NCBI GenBank assembly: GCA_003952965.2
Contig: CM025855.1
Span: 31,719,480-31,783,479 of the forward strand
Direction: 5' to 3'
Length of the DNA: 64,000 nt
From: Morella rubra
Lineage: Eukaryota; Streptophyta; Magnoliopsida; Fagales; Myricaceae
Below, in pieces: positions 11,162 to 22,593 of the stretch. The notes below the pieces were generated by a model. That model was given only the letters and a program-made list of their open reading frames with translations. It was not told where the DNA came from and ran no database searches. The position numbers were made by a program, and so were the translations under genes. How positions within the stretch are numbered: position 1 is the stretch's first letter; every line of letters begins with the position of its first letter.

Positions 11162-12785
11162 TTAGGTGAAACATGCATATGGCGAGGCGGAAGCCAACCT
11201 GCAAAAATTTAATCATCAAGCTCATTTATCATCATCCATATGGCGCATCATGCGATCACTTATAATATTTTTAAATATTATAACAAACAAACAAACTAAT
11301 TAATTAAGTAAAAATTAACTTAATTCAGTCAACCACCGCGTGCTCTTTTTGAGTCCTTTCCATGCAAGTTCCGTGCACCTGCTCATAATTAAGATGACTA
11401 TCATCTTAAATTACGAACTATATTAAAAGTCACTTAAATATAACTCAGATTTTTGTTGGGTTAGTCTCAGTTGTAAAAAAGGGTTAGCCGTCGATTTATA
11501 AGTGTGAGGTAAAATCTTGACACTTTAACTAGTTCTAAAGTTTCACGTGCTTTAATTTTGATTTTAATTCTAATATAAAGTTCGTTTATAAGCAATTTGG
11601 TCTTTCGTTCAAATATATCACCTTCAACAGTTAGAGAAGTCGAGAACATGAAGATGAAGGTTTCGGAATTAAATTTACGAACTAGATAAGAACACGAACA
11701 GCTAGAAATTATCTACTTCAGCCAATTTCTTTTGGTTTTAGTAATTTACCAGACGTCTAGGAAAGTTTGAGAAAAGTCACACAGAGCCGCGCGTACAGAA
11801 AAATTGGACCTACCTCTCTCTGCGCTTCTCTAGGAATCTCTGCAGCGACTTCTGTCGTGCAATTGGCAGATCTGCATTGTTCACCAACAATATTCTTACT
11901 TTTTGAAATTATCCCTCGTTCCAAAATTAAAGCCTCTTAGACGCACTTTCAGTCACTTTTACACGTCTGCGGAAGAGAAAATAACTGGCACAAACCTCCG
12001 TTCAGTTGATCGAGCAGCTGTCGTTGGTCGCTTGAAGGAACAGCAACTTTCGGGTCCGATGTTCCTTCCAATGCAAACTTCAGAATGTTCTCCACCTATA
12101 TATCATGTACGTACGTTTGTCCCAGTTGCCGGAAATGAAAATCAGAAACAACGCCAAAATATTGATCGAAAAATAACCACAAGCCTGGAAATAGTATGTT
12201 CATTTTTTATTAAACAAACCTTGTCTTGAGGCACGTCGAAAACCGAGACGGTTCCGTTGTAGAAAATCGTAAGAGGTGTTGCATCTGGAAGGTTGTCTGG
12301 ACCGGGCCTGAAATTCAATCAACCGCAGTCCGTTTTCCATGTAAATAATTCTCAAGAGAATAGTGAAAAAGAAAAATTGATTTGAATAAATCGAGTACCT
12401 GAAGGTAGGAGTATAGACAGGTAAAACGGGACTCGAGGGCACCGAAAACGGGTTCTTGGAATGAATGGGATCGCCGGTTTCGGAGCCCTGGGTCCCAGAA
12501 GCGGAGGCAATCACAGATTTCAAAACCTCAGGGTTGATCTTGGAAATGGTGCTTTGCAAACCTTCAAACAAAAACAAAAACCGGAACGTTCAGAATCAGC
12601 ACTTTCGCATAACACACACCACAAGCGAATAAAACAATGGACAGATGAAACGCACCATGAAAGCTTCTCTGGCGATGAAGAAACTTCTGGAACTGAGATT
12701 TAGAGGAAGACGACGAACTCTCCTTCTCCATTCCTAAGAAGTCGAGCTGAAAGGCGGCCCTCGACATATTGTGAGTCTCTGCCAT
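11162..12785 (-). CDS. JAZ10-like jasmonate ZIM-domain repressor (JAZ-A)
   Basis: Six exons: 12785-12656, 12561-12399, 12307-12220, 12095-11996, 11871-11814 and 11198-11162. All introns are GT/AG and phases agree, giving 191 aa. JAZ proteins repress MYC-type factors through TPL/NINJA and are degraded when JA-Ile links them to SCF-COI1. The N-terminus FQLDFLGMEK...FQKFLHRQRSF resembles the cryptic MYC-interacting region of JAZ10. The TIFY motif is TIFYNG (111-116). The Jas motif is DLPIARQKSLQRFLEKRRER (161-180), followed by a C-terminal SPY-containing tail (LASASPYACFT). The last intron lies at the usual Jas-intron position. Its retention would place TAG directly after the motif, as in Jas-truncated splice forms known from JAZ10. 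The usual second Arg of LPIARR is Gln here. G-boxes lie 1.7 kb upstream. Confidence 0.95.
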
Positions 12786-14364
12786 GGAATGAATTATCGT
12801 TGGACTGGAGAGGAAATGTTGAAGACGACGGAGATGAGGAAAGGAAGAGCTGCTATAAAGAGTTGCTAGAAATCATAGGCACGAGCTTCTTGAGATTCGA
12901 AACAACTAAGAGAGAGGGGGGCCTAAGCTCTGAATAGCACACGTCTTCCACGGGTGTCATGGAGAAAAGAAAAATCGGTCCAGCTAATATAATGGAACTG
13001 GTAATTCTGGGAATTAGTGTACGCAAGTGGTTCAAGTAGTGTAGGAAAAGTCGAAAACATTCGGTTTTGGCGTGGTGGGAACGTCTGTTTCCAGCTTTGG
13101 GTTGTGCTCGTGACCGAACTGATCCGTTTGTTGTTTAGTTAATTTTGTTGAATACTATTCGACACGAGTTTGTTTTAGGTAGACTAATTGGACTGTTTGA
13201 CGATTTTGTCCTTTCACGTTTTCTCGTCTTCGTAGTATTTTTGGTACGGGCTTCGGTTTCTAGAGTGTTTGACGATTTTGTCCTTTTACAATTCTAGATG
13301 CTAATGTAATTTCGGTACAGAGACGGACTAAGTCCCAAGTTGTTGTCCAACTTGTTTAGATTCTTTTTGAATGGTCGCTTGCTTTTGCTTGTTTTTCTCT
13401 CCCTTTCTGCAACGTTGGTCTCCTCTCTCCTTTGCCTGTTCGAGTTTTTTTTTTTTTACACTTTAGTGTTTTTTAATAAGCAACTTGAATATTGTTTTAA
13501 ATTGAGTAGCAGAAGTCTTGGCTTTTTAAAGTCTAGCGAGAGGGGTATATTAGTGAAGGGTGAACCGAATCCTACCGTGAGTTCCCAATTAAGACATATC
13601 TTAGCAATTGCTTGTTTGGTCAATACTCAAGGATAAATATAAAGTTGGTCTATGTGATTTGTGTAAAAATCAAATCAAGTCTTAGACTTTAAAATTTATT
13701 TAATTAGTTTATAAAGATTAAAATCTATCAAAACTTTAATCACTCTTTTGGGAAGGATTCAAACTTAATAGACTAATTTTATGGATTTTAAAATTTAGGG
13801 ACAACCACGAAGTCATAATTTAATCTTAATGGGACCAATTTTACAAAAATAAATTTTGGGTGGCCAAAACAAAGAAAAAAAAATGAAAAATTATTAAACA
13901 AAATTGCTAGAGGGAAACAAAATTTTCTTAATATTTGTTTCCTAACTCCATATCTATTTAAAGACTTATTTGATTTTCATGTCAACAACAAACTTTAAAT
14001 TTATAATTTATCCCTCATTTTAAACTATTGCAAAACTTGAAAAAGTTCTCAAATGTTTCTGAATTCCAAAACGGCAGGCCAGAAAGAAGGTTGAACCATT
14101 CGAAAGGTTGTCCACATCTTTCTGTGGTGTGGGGAGATGTAATGAAAAAATGGGTTCTGGCCTTGCCCACATCTTTGGTTGGTTTAATCGGGAATGGATC
14201 ATTTACCCCTTAAATGTTGGATATAGACCATTAATTCTAACCAAAAAAATTTGGTCTCCATGATGTACACCGTGAGGGCCAGGGCTGCCTGTACGAGTGA
14301 ATTTGATGTTTCCTATTAATTAGCAAACAAAAAAAAAAAAGACAAAGTTTATGACTCCGGCACA
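12786..14364. other. JAZ-A upstream region
   Basis: No coding gene seen. The proximal 550 bases align with the JAZ-B upstream region (for example GGTGGGAACGTCT near 13075 and 22916), which points to a shared promoter. Further out the DNA is AT-rich. Confidence 0.5.
12853..12860 (-). promoter_or_regulatory. TATA-like element of JAZ-A
   Basis: The minus strand reads CTTTATAG about 70 bases before the ATG. The same element in the same context lies upstream of JAZ-B, so it survived after the duplication. Confidence 0.45.
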
Positions 14365-15697
14365 CGTAAATTACTAACAAAGGCATCGGAGGGAAAAGAT
14401 ATTTCGTTCGGAATGGCGCTCTGTGCGCATTGCGCCACGGTTGGTAATAGCAGACAGCCGACATGAACCGAAACAAACGGAACTCGAGAAGCACGTGACT
14501 CGAACCTCTAGGACTACGTGTTGACTTGGTCCAGTAGCCACGTGTCCTTTCATTAGCGTGACATCAAAAGTCCGTCGTCCACCGTCAAGTCGCAATCTAA
14601 GAAAAAGCTCCCTCCAAGGCTCCAAGGAAAGCATCTCGTAGGCAGTTGGCACAGTCTCTCTAGAGCTTAGATAATTGACCGACCTCAAGCTTTCTGGAAA
14701 TCCGTGTATATTTAATAGTCCCAGAGGGACAGGCCAACCCACCCCTCAATTTTCCTGACATTTAAACAACGTGATTCGACTCACGCTAGTGATGTGTACC
14801 GAACGTTAAAATGTGGGCCCTCAATTCGTTACTGTTTTCCGTCCACCCCACGTAACGTAACTTCAGCTTTTGCTAGTACTCTCTGGTCTTTCTGGTCACG
14901 CATATTGCCTGATAAAATACGAATTACTGTACTGGGAAGTTGGTCCTTTAGGTCACGGACGTGTTAAAGTTTGAAATTAAAGGCCTAAATTGTCACAAAC
15001 TTCAAATTACAGGAATGTTTGATGTAATTAAGCTTAATCTTTACTCTATTACCTGCAAAGGAATCAGATATAATAATGTAATTGCCAAACTGTTGTACCT
15101 GCTTTAGGGTGAAATCTAAAACCTGGCTCCTTGTTTGGATGGGTTAAAAAAAATTTGAAATTTTGTTCACATAAACATTTTCACATTCTTCAATCCCTTT
15201 TTATACATTGTAATGCTTTTTTCACCATCACCGATAAAATTTATGCCATCTTTAATAGAATTGACCCATCCAAATATTAGTGTATTTTGTAATATCTGTG
15301 CAGGAGAAGGATCGGGAGCATAATCCGGAGGACTGTCCCTCTAATGAAGCCGAAGTTCTATTTTGGACCTTGGAAGGTGCTGAAGTCTGAGGGGGAAGAT
15401 TTCACCAAATCAGTGGACTTTTCTGTAGTTACAAACTACAAGTTATTTTATAGGGCTAACCTGCCTTTCTTGGCAGACCGTCAAGTCAATCTATTTGATT
15501 CGAATTACTATGCAATCAGACCAGTTTGGGAAGCTATCTTCTTCCGGTCAATCAATAATGCATATTGGGTGGCTTGCAGAGGAGATTCTTCCCGACAAGA
15601 ATGTCAATTCAAATCTTCGAGATGACAAGAATATTCATACCCCTTACCATAATAGATTACACCGTACCTTGCTGAATTTGGTTATTAAAATTTTAAA
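14365..15697. repeat. Short tandem duplication, unit 1
   Basis: Unit 1 contains landmarks that recur in order in unit 2: the ACGTAAATTACTAACAAAGG start, the block from CACGCATATTGCCTG (about 14898), and 15120-15640. The shared parts look almost identical, so the event is recent. Unit 1 overlaps the end of segmental copy A. It includes the open stretch 15304-15390 (29 codons, after a TCTGTGCAG acceptor-like site), beginning EKDREHNPEDCPSNEAEV and ending in TGA, which could be a captured terminal exon. I do not recognise it. Confidence 0.75.
14492..14544. promoter_or_regulatory. G-box pair upstream of JAZ-A
   Basis: CACGTG occurs at 14492-14497 and 14539-14544, with TACGTGTTGACT between them. 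Copy B keeps the cluster (CACGTG at 24048 and 24071). G-boxes bind MYC2-type factors and are typical of JA-induced JAZ promoters. They lie about 1.7 kb from the JAZ-A start, so a distal role is inferred. Confidence 0.5.
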
Positions 15698-16620
15698 CGT
15701 AAATTACTAACAAAGGCTCGGACGAATGGCGCTCTAACGGTTTAATAGCAGACAGTTTACTTAAAAAGTGCCATGTGCGTGTGTTTGTAAAAAAAATATA
15801 TATTGCATATTAATAATTATGCTTAAATTCCATTACATAATAAAAATGTTTAAAAATTTTACTTAAAATTTCAGCTTTAACACGCATATTGCCTGATAAA
15901 ATACGAATTACTGTACTGGGAAGTTGGTCCTTTAGGTCACGGACGTGTTACTTTTAAGTTTGAAATTGAAGGCCTAAATTGTCACAAACTTCAAATTACA
16001 GGTGTTTGATGTAATTAAGCTTAATCTTTACTTATGCAGGAGTCCAAACTACCTAACGGCTCCTTGTTTGGATGGGTAAAAAAAATTTGAAATGTTCACA
16101 TAAACATTTTCACATTCTTCAATCCCTTTTTATACATTGTAATGCTTTTTTCACCATCACCGATAAAATTTATGCCATCTTTAATAGAATTGACCCATCC
16201 AAATATTAGTGTATTTTGTAATATCTGTGCAGGAGAAGGATCGGGAGCATAATCCGGAGGACTGTCCCTCTAATGAAGCCGAAGTTCTATTTTGGACCTT
16301 GGAAGGTGCTGAAGTCTGAGGGGGAAGATTTCACCAAATCAGTGGACTTTTCTGTAGTTACAAACTACAAGTTATTTTATAGGGCTAACCTGCCTTTCTT
16401 GGCAGACACAACAATCTATTTGATTCGAATTACTATGCAATCAGACCAGTTTGGGAAGCTATCTTCTTCCGGTCAATCAATAATGCATATTGGGTGGCTT
16501 GCAAGGAGATTCTTCCCGACAAGATTCCAAATCTCGAGATGACAAGAATATTATACTTACAAATAGATTATACCTTGCTTTTGGTTATTAAAATTTTAAT
16601 TTACCAGACGTATAAAAAAT
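15698..16620. repeat. Short tandem duplication, unit 2
   Basis: A shortened copy of unit 1. Shared blocks are nearly identical, but many short pieces present in unit 1 are missing, and the part matching 14460-14880 is largely replaced by AT-rich DNA (about 15760-15870). The exon-like 29-codon stretch recurs unchanged at 16233-16319. The longer alternative frame starting at 15344 and 16273 changes its downstream reading between units, so it is unlikely to be coding. Confidence 0.75.
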
Positions 16621-17724
16621 GTGTTGTTGTTAAAAAAACTGTTTACAAACGTTCAGTTATGACCTCTTATGAGAGTCCCGAAAGAGAGGTTAAATAATAT
16701 TCCTTAAAAAATGAAAAAAACGCTTAACCCAAAGAATAAATTCCCGCCCACGATAGATATTTCAGTTCTTCGGCCCAAGTAAAGGATGCTCCAGAGTCAA
16801 TGTATCAAAATACCCTGCGAACCTTGTGGAAGAAGATTTCAGAGGACAAGATGATACACGTAAGCTCGAATCATTTCATCTAACTGTTCGACGACGTAAA
16901 TTGTTAAACAAGATGAGGTGACAGGAAAAAGGTTGATCCGTTCGAGGGAATGGCCTGACAGACCCTTCAAAATGTGTGAAGAAAGATGACAAAAAGAGCC
17001 CAAAGGGGAAGTAACTATTTTTTTAAAAAAATAAAAATAGTAGCTAACAAAGGCATCAAAGGTTGAACCTCACGTGGAGGCTCCGTGTTCTTACTCTTTT
17101 GTCTTTGCTTGGAGAGAGAGAGAGAGAGACGGTAGCTACCCTTCAACCCAATTTTAGCTGAATTTTTAGTTCAGTGTCTTCGGGCCCTTATTTAGTGGAT
17201 CTTGTAATAGTTTGGTTATTTTTTTTGCTTTATTTAGTAAAAAAAAAATTTTAATAAAATTTTTATATTTATTATAATAAAAAGAGATGATTTGATAAAA
17301 AAAATTTAATTATTTTATTAGATCAAAATTATGACGTGCAAACAATAAATCAAGATTCATGTTATGCATCAATCCATGAGATTCAAATATTTGACACCAC
17401 CGAAACACATTTGTCTGAACTTAGTAGCTCCTACATTGTTTGTATGTTAAAATTTTGTAGTGGTTAAATTTTTAGAGTACGAGGGATGAAAAGTGAAGAA
17501 TAGAATTATTTGAATAAATTTTTTATATTAATTATAGTAGAAATAGAATGATCTAATGGAAAAATATTTATTTTTTTGTACTTAGTTTATTACATTAAAA
17601 TTTTTGAGTTACCAAAATTTTATCATAAAAAGGCCACCGGGTGCTTGTTGAGACACTTTAAAATCTTATAATCAGAACTAAATATGTACTCGTGCAAATA
17701 ATACACAGTTATTTTCCACAGTAT
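16621..17724. other. Intergenic, no gene seen
   Basis: AT-rich DNA with a GA microsatellite near 17109-17128 and several A/T runs. No open frame with recognisable content. Confidence 0.5.
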
Positions 17725-17830
17725 AACGGGACATATTTCTGTGACAAAATAACAATCTGATCAGGATTGCTCCTTGGACTTCCAAGCTCTTAAATTCGAA
17801 TCTCTGAAGCACCAAAGCTCCAACTTCTAG
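17725..17830 (-). pseudogene. PPR 5' remnant in copy B
   Basis: This matches the first few dozen bases of the PPR coding region and its 5' flank in copy A (about 7228-7340). The PPR start codon (CAT on plus at 7270-7272) corresponds to CAG here, small indels are present, and the rest of the PPR reading frame is absent to the left. The duplication breakpoint therefore lies inside the PPR gene near its start. Confidence 0.7.
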
Positions 17831-18411
17831 TCTGGTGAATCACATTTTGGCATTTGCAAAGAGCTGGAGAGGCGATATCAAAACGAGCGCGTTTTCAAGA
17901 TTTGCCAAATGGTGGGTTGTATGAAGGCGAAAACGTTGTATGCATAAAACGGCGGCCACACTTAAGATGGCAATGAAACGGCGTCGCATTTGATGCTCTT
18001 TTATCAATTAGGGTTTCCTGAGTCCCTTCAACCATATCGTATGTAAGGTTTCTCATATCACAATGTATGGCCGAAACTCGGATCAATTAGAGTTTTCGTG
18101 ACGCAGTCTTTGGTCTCTTTGTTTATGTGGCAGGTGGTTTGTACTTCTTCATGGTCTCTTTCTTTGGTTATGTTTGATTTAGATTTCAAAATAATTTTTT
18201 ATGTTTTTATTTTTTTAAAATTAGTATAGATTCTCTTAAGATTGGTGAAAATTGTGTTAAAAGTTGTTGGAATTTATAAAAAGTTATTGGAATTAGTGAA
18301 AATGTATTGAAATTGATGAAAAAGTGATTATAAGAAGTTTTTAAAAATATTTTGAAAATAATCCAAACATAGCCTTTATTTTCCCTGTTGTGTTAGGGAG
18401 AAGATGAGGAT

Positions 18412-18500
18412 CTGGGCAGATGACTAGAGATATTAGTAATGAATACTGATTAACTCCATGAAGCTATCAAAATTCGAGCTTTTTTAAGACTGATGCTCAG
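18412..18500 (+). pseudogene. Degenerate copy of the U36-type snoRNA
   Basis: The terminal stem survives with one G-U pair (CTGGGCA with TGCTCAG), and the D box CTGA is present (18490-18493). The C box reads ATGACTA instead of ATGATGA, and the guide has six T where the functional copy has five, which would bulge the 18S duplex. The telo-box is kept (about 18008), but the TATATAAG of copy A is not. It is likely inactive. Confidence 0.65.
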
Positions 18501-19232
18501 CCAAAATCCCACTCCTCCTCTCCTTCGCCCTATTCCCAGTTTCTTTCGTCAGTTCAAATCTACTAGTCTTATTTAATTATTCGTTTTTCTATTTCGAAGC
18601 TCTATCCAAAGAACAGAAAAAAGGTCAGCTAAAATTGATCTCTTTTTAAATCGGACGATAATTTGTGTCAAATTCAATTGCGCGTACATGTCAAGGTTTC
18701 AACTGTGTTTATAGTATTGGGTCCATCTGATATCGCGCTTTGGCAGCCCGAACTTGGGCCTCCAATCTCCAAATTTCTACAGAGATCTGAGAGACCTACG
18801 AATCGGTTGGGTTAATATTGTCTTACCATTCGGCTCTTGTACTCTTCAGGTAAGATTAAAATAGCGAGTCCTGGATAGGCACCGTAATTTGGGACATATT
18901 TCTCCATATTTATATCCTTGTATTTATCCTCCCATGTAGGCCAGATCATCTTAATAAATAGATATAACAAGTGGAGCATTCAATTCAATTTTTTTAATAT
19001 TTACATCTTTTTTATTGGGTTAAGCACTAGACTGTTAAATTTTGTTTTTACACCATGTTTTTCAAGTTTCCATAAAAGTCGGTGTGATATAACTTTTATA
19101 ATTTTTTGGGGGCTGGGCTGGTGTAGCGCATTTTTTTTTTAAGTTGTGGGCCCCCATTTGTCTCCGCCAGTGGTAATAACTAAATTATAAAATCGGTTGG
19201 TAGCGCTACTAATCTTTTCGTGGTTTAATCTA
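18501..19232. other. Intergenic, no gene seen
   Basis: The first part continues the match to copy A. The rest is AT-rich, with no supported gene. Confidence 0.45.
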
Positions 19233-19760
19233 GGTTTAATTGCATCCAGAGTCTCTGAGGTATACGAATATTATAAACGAATCCTTGAGGTAACGTTTTC
19301 AACAAATAGATCTTGAGGTAGAGTTTTAGTCAAATCAAGACCCCTACGTCCATTTTCAGCCCATTAACAGTCATTTTGTCAAGGCTTTAAAATTCATTCA
19401 TAACAAATTAGAAAGTGTCACCTGTCCATTTAAAACATCCACGCCACATCTGCAAGGTGTCTGCAATGGGAGAACGTCGCCTCATTAAGTTGTTTTTTTT
19501 TGTTAAACTAGGCATGGTGAGTTGGCAGACACCTGGCGCAGATGTGACATGGGTGTTTTAACTAGTCAGGTGGCGCTTTTAATTCGTTATGACGTGAATT
19601 TTAAAGCCCTGATAGCAATGGTCGTTAATGGGCTGACGAAAATGAAGGAGGGGCCTTGATTTGACTTAAACTCTACCTCAGGGGTCTATTTGTTGAAAAC
19701 TTACTCAGGAGCTCATTTGCAAACTTTGTATACCTCAGGGGCCGTAAGTACAATTTAGCC
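19233..19760. mobile_element. Foldback non-autonomous Mutator-like element
   Basis: The 528-bp element has long imperfect terminal inverted repeats covering most of each half. The left end starts GGTTTAATTG and the right end is the complement of GGCTAAATTG. Internal blocks also mirror, for example TCAAATCAAGACCCCT on the left against AGGGGCCTTGATTTGA on the right. It is flanked by the perfect 9-bp direct repeat TTTAATCTA (19224-19232 and 19761-19769). A 9-bp target duplication is the mark of the Mutator superfamily. No transposase is present. Confidence 0.8.
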
Positions 19761-19769
19761 TTTAATCTA

Positions 19770-20729
19770 TTAGACAATATTTACTTTCCTAATGCAGGCT
19801 GCACGTTTCTGTTTTTTTTCCCTTGGAAAGCAAATATTACTCGATGCTGTCAAGGAAAGAATCTTCAGCCACAGATATAGATCATGTTATTTCTTTATTT
19901 TTTTAAGATTCTTTTGAATTTTAAAATTTTAAAATCAAATATATTTTTTAACTAACTTAAAAATAATAGTATACCAATAAAATTAACATCACATTAAAAA
20001 TTCTCCTCAAAAAATATTCTAAAAGAACATCTTCGTAATCACGCTTGGAGCCCGGAGGAGACAACACTCAAACCCAACATTTCCTGCCCACCAGGAGGAA
20101 TTTGATATCCTAATGCATGTACACTTGCACCAGGACACTTCCATCCCATTACGTCTCCTCTCTCTCTCTCTCTCTTCTCTAATCATTCCATTACGTTTCC
20201 ATATACTTTTTCTTGGACAAAAATAAAAAGAAAAAAAATACAAAAATAATAGCATTTTAAGACCACTCGAAAAAGAAGGGGAAAAAAAACCACTGGGTCA
20301 TTAATTACAAAAAGCATCGAATAAAAATTGGAGGTATAGCCCAAGTCACATGAAATTTGGTCATAGATTCATAGATAGGGTACGTAAGGTCCAAAGGATA
20401 GGTTAGGACACACGTCACACCAATTAAGAAGTACAAATGAATGAATAGCTAATGACTTTCTCAAGCCCATGGGAAGACCAAAAGGAAAGTGCAGAGGAAC
20501 AATACAAATAGCACTTGCCGAAGACCCAATACAATACACTGATACACCCGCCCATTCTAAAACGTGGATTGACTCCACGCCGGTCCCCACTAATCTATTC
20601 TTTTTCCACCACAAGGAGGAAAAGCAACTAATAAAACATGCTGAATCACCTAGAAAGAAAGGTGTCTTTCTGGGATTGGCTCGCTCGGCTCGACCACGAA
20701 ATATATGCTTCGAGGATCGAAAACGCGGA
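19770..20729. other. JAZ-B 3' flank, no gene seen
   Basis: Matches the 3' flank of JAZ-A in part (about 19828-19872 with 10320-10380). Holds a CT/TC microsatellite near 20158-20175. No supported gene. Confidence 0.45.
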
Positions 20730-22593
20730 TTAGGTGAAACAAGCTGCATACGGCGAGGCGCAAGTCAACCTGCAAAAAGCAACATAATCAAACGATTCAA
20801 ACCCACGTGTCACAGACATGGCGCAACATGCGCGCGGTAATATTGACAACACATACTAAACGCTGGAGAGAAGGAAATAGTGTAATAGAAAAAAAAAAAA
20901 AAAGGAAAAACATGTTAGAAATCATGGCGCTATTTGAAGTCGTTACAGCTAGGCCAGTCAACAACTGCATGCGAGCTTTTTTTGTTCCTTTCGGTGCGAT
21001 CTCGGTGCATGCAGGTTTCCAAGAATCAAGGATGTTGGTCTTATCTAAAAAGATTGGATGGATCCCTTAAGGTAGAAGATTGGATAGGTCAATTATGGGG
21101 TCGAATCCATTTCCTGATTTTCCGTAACAGTAAATTGAAGACTAACTATTGAGTTACGAGTTGATTATCTGCCTAGTTCGTTTGTTCAGTAGATCGAAGT
21201 AATTGACAATTTCTTCCAATTTGAGTATATGATCCTGCAAGCTCGGAATTTAATTTTAGAAAGAAAAAAAAATCTAAGAAAATCTAAGACATAAATGAAC
21301 AAAACCTAGCTATTTCCTTCAGTGAATTTGTTTCAGTTATAAGTATTTTTTACTAGTTTTATAGGAAAGAGTTGAGGAAAGTCACAAGAGTCATACAGAA
21401 AACTCGGGGTATACCTCTCTTTGCGCTTCTGTAAGAATCTCTGCAAAGACTTTCTTCTTGTAATCGGCAGATCTGCAATATTCACCAATATTTTCCTACT
21501 TAGAAAGAAATAATATTCCCAATAATCTTAAGAGACGTCGGAAGCCCAAATTTTGAAACCTCATAATTTTTACTTAAATAAAATAATTCTCTAAAATTTT
21601 ATTTCTATATTAAATTATTAATTTTTATTTTAAATAAATATAAAAAATTCATTATTTCTTCGATTTCTATGCTAACTCTCACCTCTCAAAATTTTAAACA
21701 TTAACATTTTAACAATCAAACACCGAATATTGTAAAAAAGATTTCAGAACCGTGCCTTCCACCCACTACCATTATTGGTAGAATTTCAAAAATTAAAAAG
21801 AGTTGCCTGAAGGTACCAAAAAAAAAGAAAAAAAGACACTCACCTCGGTTCAGGGTATGGAGCAGCTGTTGTTGGTCGCTTGAAGGAACTGCATCTTTTG
21901 GATCGAATGTTCCTTCCAGTGCAAGTTTCAGGATGTTCTTTGCCTATATAGGTGCATTTGGGACAAATATGCAGAAACGGAAAATCAGAAACAAGGCCAG
22001 ATAGAAGAGAATCGTAAAACTGGAAATAGCATGTGTAATTAAGCAAACCTTGTCACGAGGCACGTCGAAAACCGCGACGGTTCCGTTGTAGAAGATCGTT
22101 AGAGGGGTTGTAACTGGAGAGTTCTCTAGAGTACTGGGCCTGAAATTCAGTCAACCGCAATTCCCCTTTTTCATGTAAACAATTCCTGAGATAATGCAGA
22201 AAGGCAAGAGGATTTGATGTGTATATATCGAGTACCTGAGAGCTGGAGTATAGACAGGTAAAGCCGGACTCGACGGCACCGAAACCGAATTCCTGAAAGA
22301 ACTGGTACTGCCGGTTTCGGAGCCCTGGGTCGCCGAAGCGGAAGAGATCACGGATTTCAGAACGTCGGGGTTGATCTTGGAAATGGCGCTTTGCATTCCT
22401 GACAAAAAAAAAAAAAAAAAGGAAACCGCAACCATCAGCACTCCGCATAACACACCACAACATAAAACAAACAATGAAACGAACCGAAACCTCTCGAAAG
22501 ATGAAGAAACTTTTGGAACTGGGATTTGGATGAAGACAACAGACTGTCCTTCTCCATCCCAAAGAAATCGAGCTCCACGGTCGCCCTCGACAT
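20730..22593 (-). CDS. JAZ10-like jasmonate ZIM-domain repressor (JAZ-B)
   Basis: Six exons: 22593-22485, 22398-22236, 22139-22049, 21943-21844, 21472-21415 and 20769-20730. All junctions are GT/AG and phases agree, giving 186 aa. Exon structure is the same as JAZ-A (exons 2, 4 and 5 have equal lengths). It starts MSRATVELDFFGMEK without the six-residue N-terminal extension of JAZ-A. The TIFY motif is TIFYNG (105-110). The Jas motif is DLPITRRKSLQRFLQKRKER (155-174), then a CASPYAACFT tail. Relative to the usual LPIARR core, Ala is Thr, and Glu in FLEKR is Gln. Jas-intron retention would add 26 codons before a stop rather than stopping at once as in JAZ-A. No stops or frameshifts, so it looks functional as a repressor. 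JA-Ile-dependent degradation may be altered. Confidence 0.94.

Larger units (their letters stand above)
7226..14900. repeat. Segmental duplication, copy A
   Basis: The block runs from inside the PPR 5' coding region, through the snoRNA and JAZ-A, to about 1.9 kb upstream of JAZ-A. It matches copy B (about 17725-24410) in the same order and orientation. Anchors visible by eye are 7240-7350 with 17735-17850, 7690-7860 with 18395-18560, 10320-10380 with 19828-19872, the JAZ genes, and 14470-14560 with 24020-24100. Intergenic parts have diverged through indels. Edges are approximate. Confidence 0.85.

Noticed and set aside
15344-15625. 93-codon open frame in the short tandem repeat, starting MKPKFYFGPWKVLK
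   Set aside because: The matching frame in the second repeat unit (16273) diverges by frame after small indels, so there is no constraint on the protein.
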